A DNA stretch of 21,912 nt from a virus: positions 1-21,912 of IMG/VR virus record IMGVR_UViG_3300015265_000023. One strand, written 5' to 3'. A model generated the notes under the pieces. The model searched no databases. It saw only the letters and a program-made list of their open reading frames with translations, and was not told where the DNA came from. Position numbers and translations under genes: made by a program. Every line of letters begins with the position of its first letter. Position 1 is the stretch's first letter. Shown here one piece after another: positions 13,182-19,703 of this stretch.

Positions 13182-13535
13182 TTAGGTCTTTTTTCGCGAT
13201 CGCTTTTCTGCATTGCGCATGCACGCTGAGAAAAAATCGTTCTGAAAGTCGGTCACGGCCTTTTTCTGGTTTTCCTCCAAGGAAAACCTGGGCTTGTCAT
13301 AGGCGCTACGAATGAGCATTTTGTACATTTCTTTGACGTACTCGCTATCAGACTCTTCGGCAATTCCCCACATTGTCGACATAGGGACATCTGACTGCCG
13401 CGACTCCATGACAGTTTTCGCTGAGTGCTCCATTCGTTTGCACTCCTCAAAATCCTCATTGGGCTTCTGGACTGCATGAGCGGAAAAGCAGAGTGGTAGC
13501 AATGCCATCGCAATGAAAGAAAGTTGTTTGTGCAC
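13182..13535 (-). CDS. Exported (periplasmic) protein, unknown function
   Basis: I start at GTG 13535, which follows AGGGACGG and begins a clear signal peptide: MHKQLSFIAMALLPLCFSAHA, with cleavage after Ala-His-Ala. The mature protein of about 96 residues contains two Cys (FEECKRMEHS and FFSACMRNAEKR) that could form a disulfide, and a basic C-terminus (RSRKKT). No family is recognised. As a single gene with its own terminator in the region between PL and the rex-like genes, it may be expressed in the lysogen and act in the host periplasm. Confidence 0.7.
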   Translation of the reverse strand: MHKQLSFIAMALLPLCFSAHAVQKPNEDFEECKRMEHSAKTVMESRQSDVPMSTMWGIAEESDSEYVKEMYKMLIRSAYDKPRFSLEENQKKAVTDFQNDFFSACMRNAEKRSRKKT

Positions 13536-13673
13536 GACGCGTCCGTCCCTGAGATTGAGCCAGTACTCTACCATTCGTGGCGCACGGCCACCATTGGTCG
13601 CCCCGAGTGCCATCATACTGAACGGTCCATGTAATTTGACCTCTACCCCCATAGACCACCATTAGGGGCTCCA

Positions 13674-13904
13674 ATGAGAGAGGCGCAGCGAAGACTGGCC
13701 ATGACAGCCTGGCATGAGCTATTCGGCCTGACTGAAAGCCACATTGACGCAGAAGAAAAGTACTTTGGATTGTTAAGGCGGGCTGACGCGATGGAGCGCG
13801 CCGACCTTATTACCAGTGACGAATGGCGCAAGCTTGTCCAGCAGGCAGGTTCGTCTCTTGCCAGCACCGCAGAGTGCATGGGCGGAGCAGGTAGGGAAGG
13901 ATAG
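13674..13904 (+). CDS. Small helical phage protein (76 aa)
   Basis: A soluble, all-helical protein with three likely helices (MREAQRRLAMTAWHELFG; IDAEEKYFGLLRRADAMER; SDEWRKLVQQAGSSLAST). AGGGGCT precedes the ATG. It is a single-gene rightward unit followed within ten bases by a terminator hairpin. I do not recognise the family. Confidence 0.65.
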   Translation: MREAQRRLAMTAWHELFGLTESHIDAEEKYFGLLRRADAMERADLITSDEWRKLVQQAGSSLASTAECMGGAGREG

Positions 13905-13909
13905 AACGA

Positions 13910-13938
13910 AAAAAGCCCGGCGCTGGGCCGGGCTCTCT
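13910..13938 (+). terminator. Terminator, first copy of a repeated hairpin
   Basis: AGCCCGG (13914-13920) pairs with CCGGGCT (13928-13934) around CGCTGGG, with a 6-A run before the stem. The 25 bases from 13910 are identical to those at 14744-14768. Confidence 0.8.
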
Positions 13939-14045
13939 GTAGATGGGCCAAATCCATTTGGCTGAATTCGCTTTGCAGCGCGGGTGTGACGATAGCGTGA
14001 CAGGCGGGCTCGGACTTTAGATCCAAGTCTGGACAACATACCTAC
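13939..14045. other. Short intergenic stretch
   Basis: It holds two GTGAC copies nine bases apart (13985-14000) and no convincing gene. It lies between two convergent units. Confidence 0.3.
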
Positions 14046-14480
14046 TCAATCGTGTTTATGTTTTTTGTGCCCGTGCTTGTACCCATGCTGCTTGCCGTGT
14101 GATTGATGATTGTCGTTGCCGCCACCATCGGCCAGGTTATTTCCGAGAGCTCCGCCGGCTGCACCGCCAAGACCTGCGCCAATAGTTGACCCGGTAGATC
14201 CTCCAAGACTGTTACCAATTACCGAGCCGCCCGCCGAACCAATCCCGCCACCAATTGCCGCTTCGGTTCTTTTGCCTTTTTCAGCCGTTAAAGCTCCGCC
14301 AGCAGCACCGCCGAGACCAGCCCCAACCGCTGCTCCGGTGCTGCCGCCCATTTGCTGCCCAATAACATTTCCCAGCGCACCGCCGATGCCGCCACCAACT
14401 GCGGCAGTGCCATCGCCAGCAGCCATAGCACCTTGAGCAGCCAACAACCCCAAAAGCAAAACGGGTAGTGTGAATCGCAT
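14046..14480 (-). CDS. Exported glycine-zipper protein with His/Lys tail
   Basis: This 144-aa protein has a signal peptide (MRFTLPVLLLGLLAAQGAMA). The mature part consists of two similar repeats of small-residue glycine-zipper sequence: first AAVGGGIGGALGNVIGQQMG with GGSTGAAVGAGLGGAAGGAL, then AAIGGGIGSAGGSVIGNSLG with GGSTGSTIGAGLGGAAGGAL. The repeats are separated by a charged TAEKGKRTE spacer. The C-terminus is rich in His and Lys (HQSHGKQHGYKHGHKKHKHD), which could bind metal or polyanions. Glycine zippers pack helices in membranes, so an envelope-inserted oligomer is likely. The role in a phage is not known; lysogenic conversion of the host envelope is an inference. Confidence 0.78.
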   Translation of the reverse strand: MRFTLPVLLLGLLAAQGAMAAGDGTAAVGGGIGGALGNVIGQQMGGSTGAAVGAGLGGAAGGALTAEKGKRTEAAIGGGIGSAGGSVIGNSLGGSTGSTIGAGLGGAAGGALGNNLADGGGNDNHQSHGKQHGYKHGHKKHKHD

Positions 14481-14547
14481 ATTTTGAACCCCGGAAATGA
14501 TGCAGTGCGCTGTGGCACGGCAGAAACTCGGTTTGGCCGAGCTGTTT

Positions 14548-14679
14548 TTATGAGCAGGTGCCGCCCTTATGGTGCGAACCTGTGCCGCCCGTTGGATGCG
14601 TGCCCTTCGGGCAGGCTGAGGCCGAAACTGAAAGGACTGAGAGAAGTGCGACGAGTCCTGCGATTGCGATCTTTTTCAT
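14548..14679 (-). CDS. Tiny exported Cys/His/Gly peptide (43 aa)
   Basis: From ATG 14679, preceded by GGGGGC, the ORF gives a signal peptide (MKKIAIAGLVALLSVLSVSASA) and a mature peptide of about 21 residues, CPKGTHPTGGTGSHHKGGTC, then Ser. The two Cys residues at its ends could form a disulfide. I recall very similar short peptides encoded in Pseudomonas genomes, without a function. It is adjacent to another exported protein with a His-rich tail, suggesting a small envelope-directed pair. Confidence 0.65.
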   Translation of the reverse strand: MKKIAIAGLVALLSVLSVSASACPKGTHPTGGTGSHHKGGTCS

Positions 14680-14743
14680 GTTGCCCCCGTGCACTGCGAG
14701 ATGCAGTAGGAGGCTATCGGCGAAGTGCAACGTATCTTGAAAC

Positions 14744-14770
14744 AAAAAGCCCGGCGCTGGGCCGGGCTTT
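14744..14770 (-). terminator. Terminator, second copy of the repeated hairpin
   Basis: AAAGCCCGG (14746-14754) pairs with CCGGGCTTT (14762-14770). It closes the leftward gene set that starts at cI; on that strand the stem ends in a T-run. Confidence 0.85.
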
Positions 14771-14782
14771 AGGCCTATCTGT

Positions 14783-15685
14783 TTATTCCCAAGGGAAGGC
14801 TTGGAGAATGTAGCGAGGTCTACTGCTACCTATTCTTTTGGCATTCACGGTTATCTTAAATGAGCTATAGAGATGTTGATTTATGGCGTTTGGGTTCGGC
14901 ACGTCTCTCTTGATGCTTCCATAAATCACATGACCGTCTACCGTCCTGAACTCAAAGGCTCTTTTGTCTGGTAGAGCTCCAATAAATTCACCTGTAAATG
15001 TTTCAATGCTTTCTTTTATGTTGTCCAGATTGAGTCGCTCCTTGCTGCGTCTCACCTGCTCACTATCAGTGAATTGAAACTTTTTTGTACGCGTGGTCAG
15101 GGAGCAAGATGCTTCATAACTGGATAATTTTCCCAAGAAGTCCGCAACAGCCGTGATAGCCCTATCGGCCAGCCTAGATACCGGCTCAGAAAGTTCTTCA
15201 TCACTTTTTGTTGTGGCTTCGAGAAGCTCGGCTATCAGATCAATTGCCTGAGAAACCGGTGTTGTGCCTTCAATGTCAAGCTGGCGTTCAGCAGGCGCCT
15301 CTTCCAACTGAAAACCAAAAGATCCGAGTGCTGCCCCAGTTATCAGAAGCTGATTGCTGGAACGATTCGGGATGGGGCCTTTGTCCGCTAAGGTTCCGGA
15401 AATCGATGCTGCAATCATAGAGATGGCTTCGCTGAACGCTTGGGTAGCCGAAGTTCCAAACTCAGCTAGAACCCCATGGGTTCCCCAGACAGGAGATCCA
15501 CGATAGGTCAATATGACTTTTGCGGGTTGATATGCATTTCCATTGCTTTGTGCCAGATATGACTTCGCACGCTGAATTCTGGAGTTCAGCGACATGGCCG
15601 TGAGCCTGCTCAAGCCCTTTTTGGAAACCTCTTTTTCAAGGAAGCTGAGCTCGGCGGCGCTATGTAGATACTCATTCCTGTTCAT
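14783..15685 (-). CDS. Partner of NTase-like protein, unknown function (300 aa)
   Basis: This 300-aa protein shows helical N-terminal residues (FLEKEVSKKGLSRLTAMSLN), then SPVWGTHGVLAEFGTSATQAFSEAISMIAASISGTLADKGPIPN with NQLLITGAALGSFGFQLEE, then a helical middle and a beta-rich C-terminal domain (FEFRTVDGHVIYGSIKRD). I recall this G-S/T-P-V-x-G-x-x-G family as a frequent neighbour of DUF6932 proteins, with no known activity. It overlaps the upstream NTase-like gene by 14 bases, has AGGAGC before its ATG, and ends just before a terminator. Lower GC than the flanking phage genes suggests recent acquisition. Two-gene defence or toxin-antitoxin module is an inference from pairing and position. 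Confidence 0.75.
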   Translation of the reverse strand: MNRNEYLHSAAELSFLEKEVSKKGLSRLTAMSLNSRIQRAKSYLAQSNGNAYQPAKVILTYRGSPVWGTHGVLAEFGTSATQAFSEAISMIAASISGTLADKGPIPNRSSNQLLITGAALGSFGFQLEEAPAERQLDIEGTTPVSQAIDLIAELLEATTKSDEELSEPVSRLADRAITAVADFLGKLSSYEASCSLTTRTKKFQFTDSEQVRRSKERLNLDNIKESIETFTGEFIGALPDKRAFEFRTVDGHVIYGSIKRDVPNPNAINQHLYSSFKITVNAKRIGSSRPRYILQAFPWE

Positions 15686-16244
15686 GTGCTAGCTCCTGTT
15701 GACGAGCTTCGAGCAATGCCAGAGCGTCGGCGTCTTGATGTGGTGCGAGGTCTAATTTTAGGAATCCTTTCCACTGTCTAGACCTCCGATGAGACCACAT
15801 GCTGTACCAGTATGCAGACATAGACACCAGGATTTCGGGATCGTCCTGTAGAGACTGGACGTAGAAGTCAACCTTGAATCGTTCTTTAATCCACTCAGTA
15901 TCACCCAAAAGGCGGATTTGTTCCTCAGTTAGCGCATCAAAAAAATCGTCACCTCGGTGAGTGAAGGTGACGACGTCAACATCTCCTGGTGGTCGATGCT
16001 CAATCAGTTCGATGTTTTCTGAAAAGCTGCCATTGAGCCACTGAAAACCCGTATCCATACCCATGAGATGAAGCTCAGCTCGATGAGCTAGATATCCACG
16101 AAGAATTAGACAGCGCTCTGCGCTGGTGGAAAAGCGTTGAATAAGCTGAACTAGATCCGTTTCGTAGGGAGATCTGTTCAAGTCAACGGGATTCAGTTCA
16201 TTTATGGGAGGTAACAAGCCCTCCGCGTTCCATTCAGGAATCAA
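15672..16244 (-). CDS. DUF6932-type nucleotidyltransferase-like protein
   Basis: I start at TTG 16244 because AAGGAGG lies six bases upstream and the resulting N-terminus, MIPEWNAEGLLPPI, matches how DUF6932 proteins begin; a GTG at 16280 lacks such a site. The 190-aa protein carries NGSF (71-74) and GDVDVVTF (87-94), the G-S and D-x-D signature of the nucleotidyltransferase fold, as in MNT-type antitoxins and related enzymes. Acid residues further on (FFDALTEEQI) could supply the third ligand. The family's reaction is not established to my knowledge. It overlaps its partner gene and lies in the group downstream of cI, where lambda keeps rexAB. Confidence 0.75.
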   Translation of the reverse strand: MIPEWNAEGLLPPINELNPVDLNRSPYETDLVQLIQRFSTSAERCLILRGYLAHRAELHLMGMDTGFQWLNGSFSENIELIEHRPPGDVDVVTFTHRGDDFFDALTEEQIRLLGDTEWIKERFKVDFYVQSLQDDPEILVSMSAYWYSMWSHRRSRQWKGFLKLDLAPHQDADALALLEARQQELAHEQE

Positions 16245-16312
16245 TCCCGGCCTCCTTGCTAAATTTAGAAATTCGATCACTTGTGCTTAATGCCGCTATG
16301 CCGCCAGACCAA

Positions 16313-16567
16313 CTACTCCAGCTTCCCCCGCACAATCCTTCCCGCCTTCACCTCATCGGCGTGGCGACGAATCTTTTCTTGCTGAGCCTGCAGTAGAGCG
16401 GAGATCTTCATAATCGCGATGACCTCATCAGGAGATTTGCCTCGACCGGCCATGCTAGTTAGCTCGGCCACTGACCAGCCGATAACTGCACTCGCATCCT
16501 CAAGGTCGTAAAACAGTTCCTGCTGAGCGGTGCGTGGCCCGTCGAGCCCTTGAATGAGATCCACCAT
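16313..16567 (-). CDS. Helical paralog B2 (84 aa)
   Basis: Start set at ATG 16567 (MVDLIQGLDGPRTAQQELFY) after AGAGGT; longer starts (TTG 16597, ATG 16585) are possible and would overlap the gene upstream. The middle is W-S-V-A-E-L-T-S-M-A-G followed by a helix, and the end DEVKAGRIVRGKLE is almost the same as the end of the gene at 16884-17123. It belongs to a set of five related helical-hairpin genes downstream of cI. Unknown function. Confidence 0.65.
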   Translation of the reverse strand: MVDLIQGLDGPRTAQQELFYDLEDASAVIGWSVAELTSMAGRGKSPDEVIAIMKISALLQAQQEKIRRHADEVKAGRIVRGKLE

Positions 16568-16593
16568 CAATACCTCTTCTGCCATGGCAGTCG

Positions 16594-16797
16594 TCAATGA
16601 AGAGTCTTTCGGCTTTCGCCAATCCTGATTCGATCCAGCGCCCGGTTTAGCGAATCCAAGGCATCAAGGAGGGCTTTCGCCTCAGCTTCCCGGCCATCAC
16701 CCCAAAGGCGTTCAGCCATTTTATTCAGGGCTTGGATAGAGTTCTCAATTTCAGCGGCAGTCGCTGCAGCTTTACTTTCAGTCTGCTTCTTCGTCAT
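16594..16797 (-). CDS. Helical paralog A2 (67 aa)
   Basis: Almost identical to the protein at 17376-17579: both share SIQALNKMAERLWGDGRE, AEAKALLDALD-x-LNRALDR and IRIGESR. Two helices joined by a GDGRE turn. Basic N-terminus (MTKKQTESKAAA). The upstream Shine-Dalgarno is poor. Probably a recent duplicate, since the DNA is also very similar. Confidence 0.7.
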   Translation of the reverse strand: MTKKQTESKAAATAAEIENSIQALNKMAERLWGDGREAEAKALLDALDSLNRALDRIRIGESRKTLH

Positions 16798-16883
16798 TGA
16801 GTAACCCGTTTGCAGGGTGTTGCTTGTCTTTCAGTTCCTGGCGCGAATAGATGCTCACCGAACACATGGCCTAAGATCGAATA

Positions 16884-17123
16884 TTAATCAGCGTTGGATC
16901 GCACAATCCTTCCTGCCTTTACCTCATCTACGTAAGCAGTCAGCCGATCCTCGCCAGCATGGAATACTGTGCACATCTTCAGCAATGCTTGGGCATCTGC
17001 TTCATTGCCGGCCAGGCTTGCACGCTCAGCTATTCGCATCAGCTCGACGGCTGACCACTTCAGGTCGGATGCGACACCCTGGAGGTCGCGCTTGAGGTCT
17101 TGCTCTGGCTTACTAAGTCCCAT
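16884..17123 (-). CDS. Helical paralog B1 (79 aa)
   Basis: Start at ATG 17123 (MGLSKPEQDLKRDLQGVASD), five bases after AAGGAG (an ATG one codon earlier is also possible). It contains LKWSAVELMRIAERASLAGNEADAQALL and ends VDEVKAGRIVRSNAD, matching paralog B2. The middle also resembles the A-type proteins (helix, short polar turn, helix). Unknown function; possibly a small DNA- or protein-binding helical dimer. Confidence 0.68.
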   Translation of the reverse strand: MGLSKPEQDLKRDLQGVASDLKWSAVELMRIAERASLAGNEADAQALLKMCTVFHAGEDRLTAYVDEVKAGRIVRSNAD

Positions 17124-17159
17124 CATCACTCCTTGCAAATCGCCGCCACACCAGGTCTT

Positions 17160-17348
17160 TCACCCGGCCATAGCAATTCTCAGCCCCACCGCCGCCTCAA
17201 CAAGCTTCTGCGCCTGCGTTGCGACAGCCCTGGCTCGCTCGGTATCCCCGGCTTCTTTAAGCGCTTTAGTCAAATTGAGCAGATTTTCCACCTCAGTCTC
17301 GATGACGCGGATGGACTTACCTATCGGGTATTGAAGTGTGTGCGCCAT
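17160..17348 (-). CDS. Helical paralog C (62 aa)
   Basis: This is a short helical-hairpin protein: IRVIETEVENLLNLTKALKE, a turn with AGDTER, then ARAVATQAQKLVEAAVGLRI. The layout and the Gly-Asp turn match the A-type paralogs, although identity is low. GAGGG lies upstream of the ATG. Unknown function. Confidence 0.65.
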   Translation of the reverse strand: MAHTLQYPIGKSIRVIETEVENLLNLTKALKEAGDTERARAVATQAQKLVEAAVGLRIAMAG

Positions 17349-17375
17349 GCCATCAACCCTCGTTCCAGACGGTCT

Positions 17376-17579
17376 TCAATGAAGAACTCTGCGACTTTCG
17401 CCGATCCTGATTCGGTCCAGCGCCCGGTTTAACGCGTCTAAGGCATCGAGGAGGGCTTTCGCCTCAGATTCTCGGCCATCACCCCACAGACGCTCAGCCA
17501 TTTTGTTCAAGGCTTGGATAGAGCGCTCTATCTCAGCGGCGGTCACCGCAGCCTGACTTTCCGGCTTTTTCTTCGGCAT
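17376..17579 (-). CDS. Helical paralog A1 (67 aa)
   Basis: First gene after cI in the same direction, 33 bases from its stop. Basic start (MPKKKPESQAAVTAAEIERS), then IQALNKMAERLWGDGRESEA and LNRALDRIRIGESRRVLH. Near-identical to paralog A2. If cI is transcribed in the lysogen, this gene and those beyond may be too, unless an unseen terminator intervenes. Confidence 0.7.
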   Translation of the reverse strand: MPKKKPESQAAVTAAEIERSIQALNKMAERLWGDGRESEAKALLDALDALNRALDRIRIGESRRVLH

Positions 17580-17612
17580 TTCAGAACTTCTGATACTCAG
17601 GCCACAATCCAG

Positions 17613-18485
17613 CTACACCAGGTGAGCATTCCAGACCAGCAGCACCCGTGCCTGGATGAAGGTTTCATCGGCCCTAATCGTTTGCGGGGGATGCCTCTCG
17701 TTATCGGAAAGCATCTTGATCTGATCATCGCCGATCCACTGAAGGCGCTTGATGTACAGGTGCCCCTCCCAAGAGAACATGTAGATCCCATCGCCGACAA
17801 ATTCACGAATGCTGACGTCGACAAGCAACGGGTCACGGTGCTTTATCGTCGGCGCCATCGACTGGCCCCAGCCTGTCACCATCTTCAGGTGAAAGTGCTC
17901 TTTGAACTCAATGCCCATCTCGCGCAGATGCTGAGGGCTGACGCGCACATCCTGAAACATCTCGGGGTAGTCGTGTGGGATCTGGCCACCACCCATCGCG
18001 GCGCGGACGTCGTAATGCGCGATCCACACCTCATCGCCCACCGCGCCGGGGCGGTAGTAGTCGAGCTCAATTGCGCCGCCGCCGTCATCTGCTTCGGCCG
18101 CCGCAAGCAGCCGCCTGCGGGACTCCTCAGACAAACTCTTTCCCTGCTTTTCGAGCATCTGCCGAACCATGTCCGCGGCAGACCCACTCTGTGATGGAGC
18201 ATTCGTCTGATCTGCAGCACCTGTCAGGCCACTGATTTCGGCCGCCAGACGCTTGCTGAACTTCTCAATGGGCACATCAAGCAGGCGTGACAATACCGCC
18301 GCAAACTTCACGTTTAGCGGGTTGGTCCCATTCAGATACATCGCGACCGCTGCGGAAGAAATATCAGCCGCTTCTGCGAGGCTGGCTTGAGTCAAACCGA
18401 GGGCGTTCTTTTTCGATACGAAAAGCGCCTTTGCAGCGTCGCACTCAGCTTTCAGTTCTGGGGAGAGTTCTTTCTTTCTGCTCAT
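17613..18485 (-). CDS. CI-like phage repressor (HTH + S24 peptidase)
   Basis: A 290-aa repressor that should hold the lysogenic state by binding operators at both control regions. The N-terminal XRE helix-turn-helix lies at about 28-60 (ALGLTQASLAEAADISSAAVAMYL). The S24 domain has the catalytic Ser209 in TGWGQSMAPT and Lys246 in GHLYIKRLQ, so it should undergo RecA-stimulated self-cleavage. AAMGGGQ (162-168) may be near the cleavage site, but the exact bond is not clear. Larger than lambda CI (237 aa) because of a longer linker. Its ATG lies only a few bases from the predicted PRM start, so the message would be nearly leaderless, as in lambda. Confidence 0.93.
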   Translation of the reverse strand: MSRKKELSPELKAECDAAKALFVSKKNALGLTQASLAEAADISSAAVAMYLNGTNPLNVKFAAVLSRLLDVPIEKFSKRLAAEISGLTGAADQTNAPSQSGSAADMVRQMLEKQGKSLSEESRRRLLAAAEADDGGGAIELDYYRPGAVGDEVWIAHYDVRAAMGGGQIPHDYPEMFQDVRVSPQHLREMGIEFKEHFHLKMVTGWGQSMAPTIKHRDPLLVDVSIREFVGDGIYMFSWEGHLYIKRLQWIGDDQIKMLSDNERHPPQTIRADETFIQARVLLVWNAHLV

Positions 18486-18493
18486 CCGTGAAA

Positions 18494-18523
18494 TTTAACC
18501 GTTGGTTAATTTATTTGCGTCAA
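18494..18523 (-). promoter_or_regulatory. Repressor maintenance promoter (PRM-like)
   Basis: Leftward: -35 TTGACG (18523-18518), an 18-base spacer and -10 GTTAAA (18499-18494). Transcription would begin within about two bases of 18487 and cI starts at 18485. Operator 1 overlaps the -10, giving room for autoregulation. Confidence 0.6.
18495..18509. promoter_or_regulatory. Repressor operator, right region, cI-proximal
   Basis: TTAACCGTTGGTTAA, perfect palindromic arms around GTT. The centre differs (GTT, not GGC) from the other sites, so affinity may differ. It overlaps the -10 of PRM. Confidence 0.8.
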
Positions 18524-18534
18524 CCGGCGGTGTT
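18520..18534. promoter_or_regulatory. Repressor operator, right region, middle site
   Basis: TCAACCGGCGGTGTT, one good half and one degraded half. Centre 25 bp from the first site and 24 bp from the third. Confidence 0.65.
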
Positions 18535-18561
18535 GCTAGAAAGCTAACCGGCGGTTAATAT
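18533..18561 (+). promoter_or_regulatory. Right promoter (PR-like)
   Basis: Rightward: -35 TTGCTA (18533-18538), a 17-base spacer, then -10 TAATAT (18556-18561). The third operator fills the spacer and overlaps the -10. It would drive cro and the replication genes, with a leader of about 25 bases before the cro ATG. Confidence 0.75.
18544..18558. promoter_or_regulatory. Repressor operator, right region, cro-proximal
   Basis: CTAACCGGCGGTTAA, the best match to the consensus together with the left sites. It overlaps the -10 of PR. Confidence 0.82.
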
Positions 18562-18593
18562 TGAGCTCGAAAACACCATTCGAGATTTTTAGA

Positions 18594-18800
18594 ATGAAGC
18601 AGATCCCACTAACAGAGCTGGTCGCTACGAAAGGGCAGGCCTTTGCGGCCAAGTCTCTCGGGGTCAGCCCCGCCGCAATCAGTAAGGCCATTTCCGCCGA
18701 GCGAAACATTTCCGTCACCTGCAATGAAGACGGGACCTTTGACGCTCATGAGCTCAAGTCTTTCCCCGCGCAGTCAGCACCAAAGAAGACAGCCGCCTAA
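18594..18800 (+). CDS. cro: Cro-like repressor
   Basis: This 68-aa helix-turn-helix protein should compete with CI at the operators and favour lytic growth. The recognition region is GQAFAAKSLGVSPAAISKAI (residues 15-34), followed by a small beta part (NISVTCNEDGTFDAHEL) and a basic tail, the outline of a lambda-Cro-like protein. I start at ATG 18594; the frame is open back to a TTG at 18561, but that lies on the -10 box, upstream of the transcript start. The ribosome binding site is weak (GAG only). Position directly after PR and divergent from cI supports the call. Confidence 0.8.
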   Translation: MKQIPLTELVATKGQAFAAKSLGVSPAAISKAISAERNISVTCNEDGTFDAHELKSFPAQSAPKKTAA

Positions 18801-19009
18801 CCAACCGACTTTCGCCTCGAAGCGAGCGAGACAGTTGCACGCTCACCACGCAACTCATCACCGCTCAGTCGACCCCTTAGAGGATCGGCGATCTGCTCAA
18901 ACGCAGGCCAGAGTCTGAGCTGAGATGACAAGGGAAGGGTGGAGGCCAAGGCGACTACCAAGCAGCAAAGGGCGGATATCTCGCCTTGTAATTCGGAATG
19001 AGTGGTCAT
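18797..19009 (-). CDS. Small leftward protein inside the right operon
   Basis: This 70-aa ORF runs against PR transcription between cro and the next gene. It has AGGGA upstream of its ATG and a protein-like sequence: MTTHSELQGEISALCCLVVA, then LPLSSQLRLWPAFEQIADPL and a Ser/Arg-rich tail. I recall similar short proteins in Pseudomonas prophages. The two adjacent Cys and the helical character suggest a small regulatory or interaction protein. Its stop overlaps the last codon of cro, and transcription from here would be antisense to the cro message. Confidence 0.55.
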   Translation of the reverse strand: MTTHSELQGEISALCCLVVALASTLPLSSQLRLWPAFEQIADPLRGRLSGDELRGERATVSLASRRKSVG

Positions 19010-19039
19010 GGATGCGTCCCTGATCTGAGCAGATTTTCA

Positions 19040-19687
19040 ATGTACCCAGACTACGAGCGAGACAGCCCCATGGAAACGTCCAGTCCAAGACACAGAGCGC
19101 AAACCCGTGACCAGGTGCTGGTCGCGCACGCGGCTAATCAAATTGCTCGCACCTGCCTGAGCCAGGACGATTTCGCCCAGGCGCTGAGCCGCGAGCTGCA
19201 CTTGGCTTGCCCGGAAAAGGCCGCTTCCAAAGAAGTACCAGATTTCAGCGCGCTGACTGATCTGAACGATGTTGGTGAGTTCGTGAAGGCGACCGGCCGC
19301 TGGCTGAAGCGTGTTCAGCGCTGGCTCTCCAGCGAACAAGACATGCCGTCCTGGCTCGAGGAAGCGTGGGTCAACGCGCTTGAGCCTGAGTTCCGCGATC
19401 ACTGCATCAACGAACTGGCCGGTCGCCATGGGCTGATAGGCGCCCGCCAGATGACCACCGACCAATGCGCAAACAAAAGCTTCGGCGCTCTGATCCGAGC
19501 TCTTGGCGATGTGATCGATACCGGCAGCGAAGTGTTCGACGACCAGGTGATGTGCGAAGAGGACTTGCCACACCTCCCGGCATTCGCCAAGCAGTGCCGC
19601 CAAGTTGAGGCACGGGCAGGGGAGTTGGGTCGCAAGGCTGAAGCTCTGCTTGTGAAGCATCGCCCAAATTTGAAATCCATCGCCTGA
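19040..19687 (+). CDS. Conserved Pseudomonas phage early protein, unknown function
   Basis: Start uncertain: ATG 19040 (MYPDYERDSPMETSS) is used here; ATG 19070 and ATG 18998 are alternatives and none has a strong ribosome binding site. The 215-aa protein is helical and acidic, with PDFSALTDLNDVGEFVKATG (about 61-80), RWLKRVQRWLSSEQDMPSWL and EEAWVNALEPEF, then a C-terminal helical pair (LPAFAKQCRQVEARAGELGR). I recall this layout in Pseudomonas phages, in the position where lambda carries cII, but it has no visible helix-turn-helix and should not be called CII. It ends at a terminator before rha. Confidence 0.72.
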   Translation: MYPDYERDSPMETSSPRHRAQTRDQVLVAHAANQIARTCLSQDDFAQALSRELHLACPEKAASKEVPDFSALTDLNDVGEFVKATGRWLKRVQRWLSSEQDMPSWLEEAWVNALEPEFRDHCINELAGRHGLIGARQMTTDQCANKSFGALIRALGDVIDTGSEVFDDQVMCEEDLPHLPAFAKQCRQVEARAGELGRKAEALLVKHRPNLKSIA

Positions 19688-19703
19688 ATCCCGGGCACAA
19701 AAA

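Noticed and set aside
19037-19660. A 207-codon minus-strand frame opposite the gene after cro
   Set aside because: The plus-strand frame reads as a conserved-type helical protein in operon order; the minus-strand frame lacks start signals.
19040-19687. Calling the gene after cro a CII activator
   Set aside because: Position alone suggests it, but no helix-turn-helix is visible and the length is more than twice that of lambda CII.
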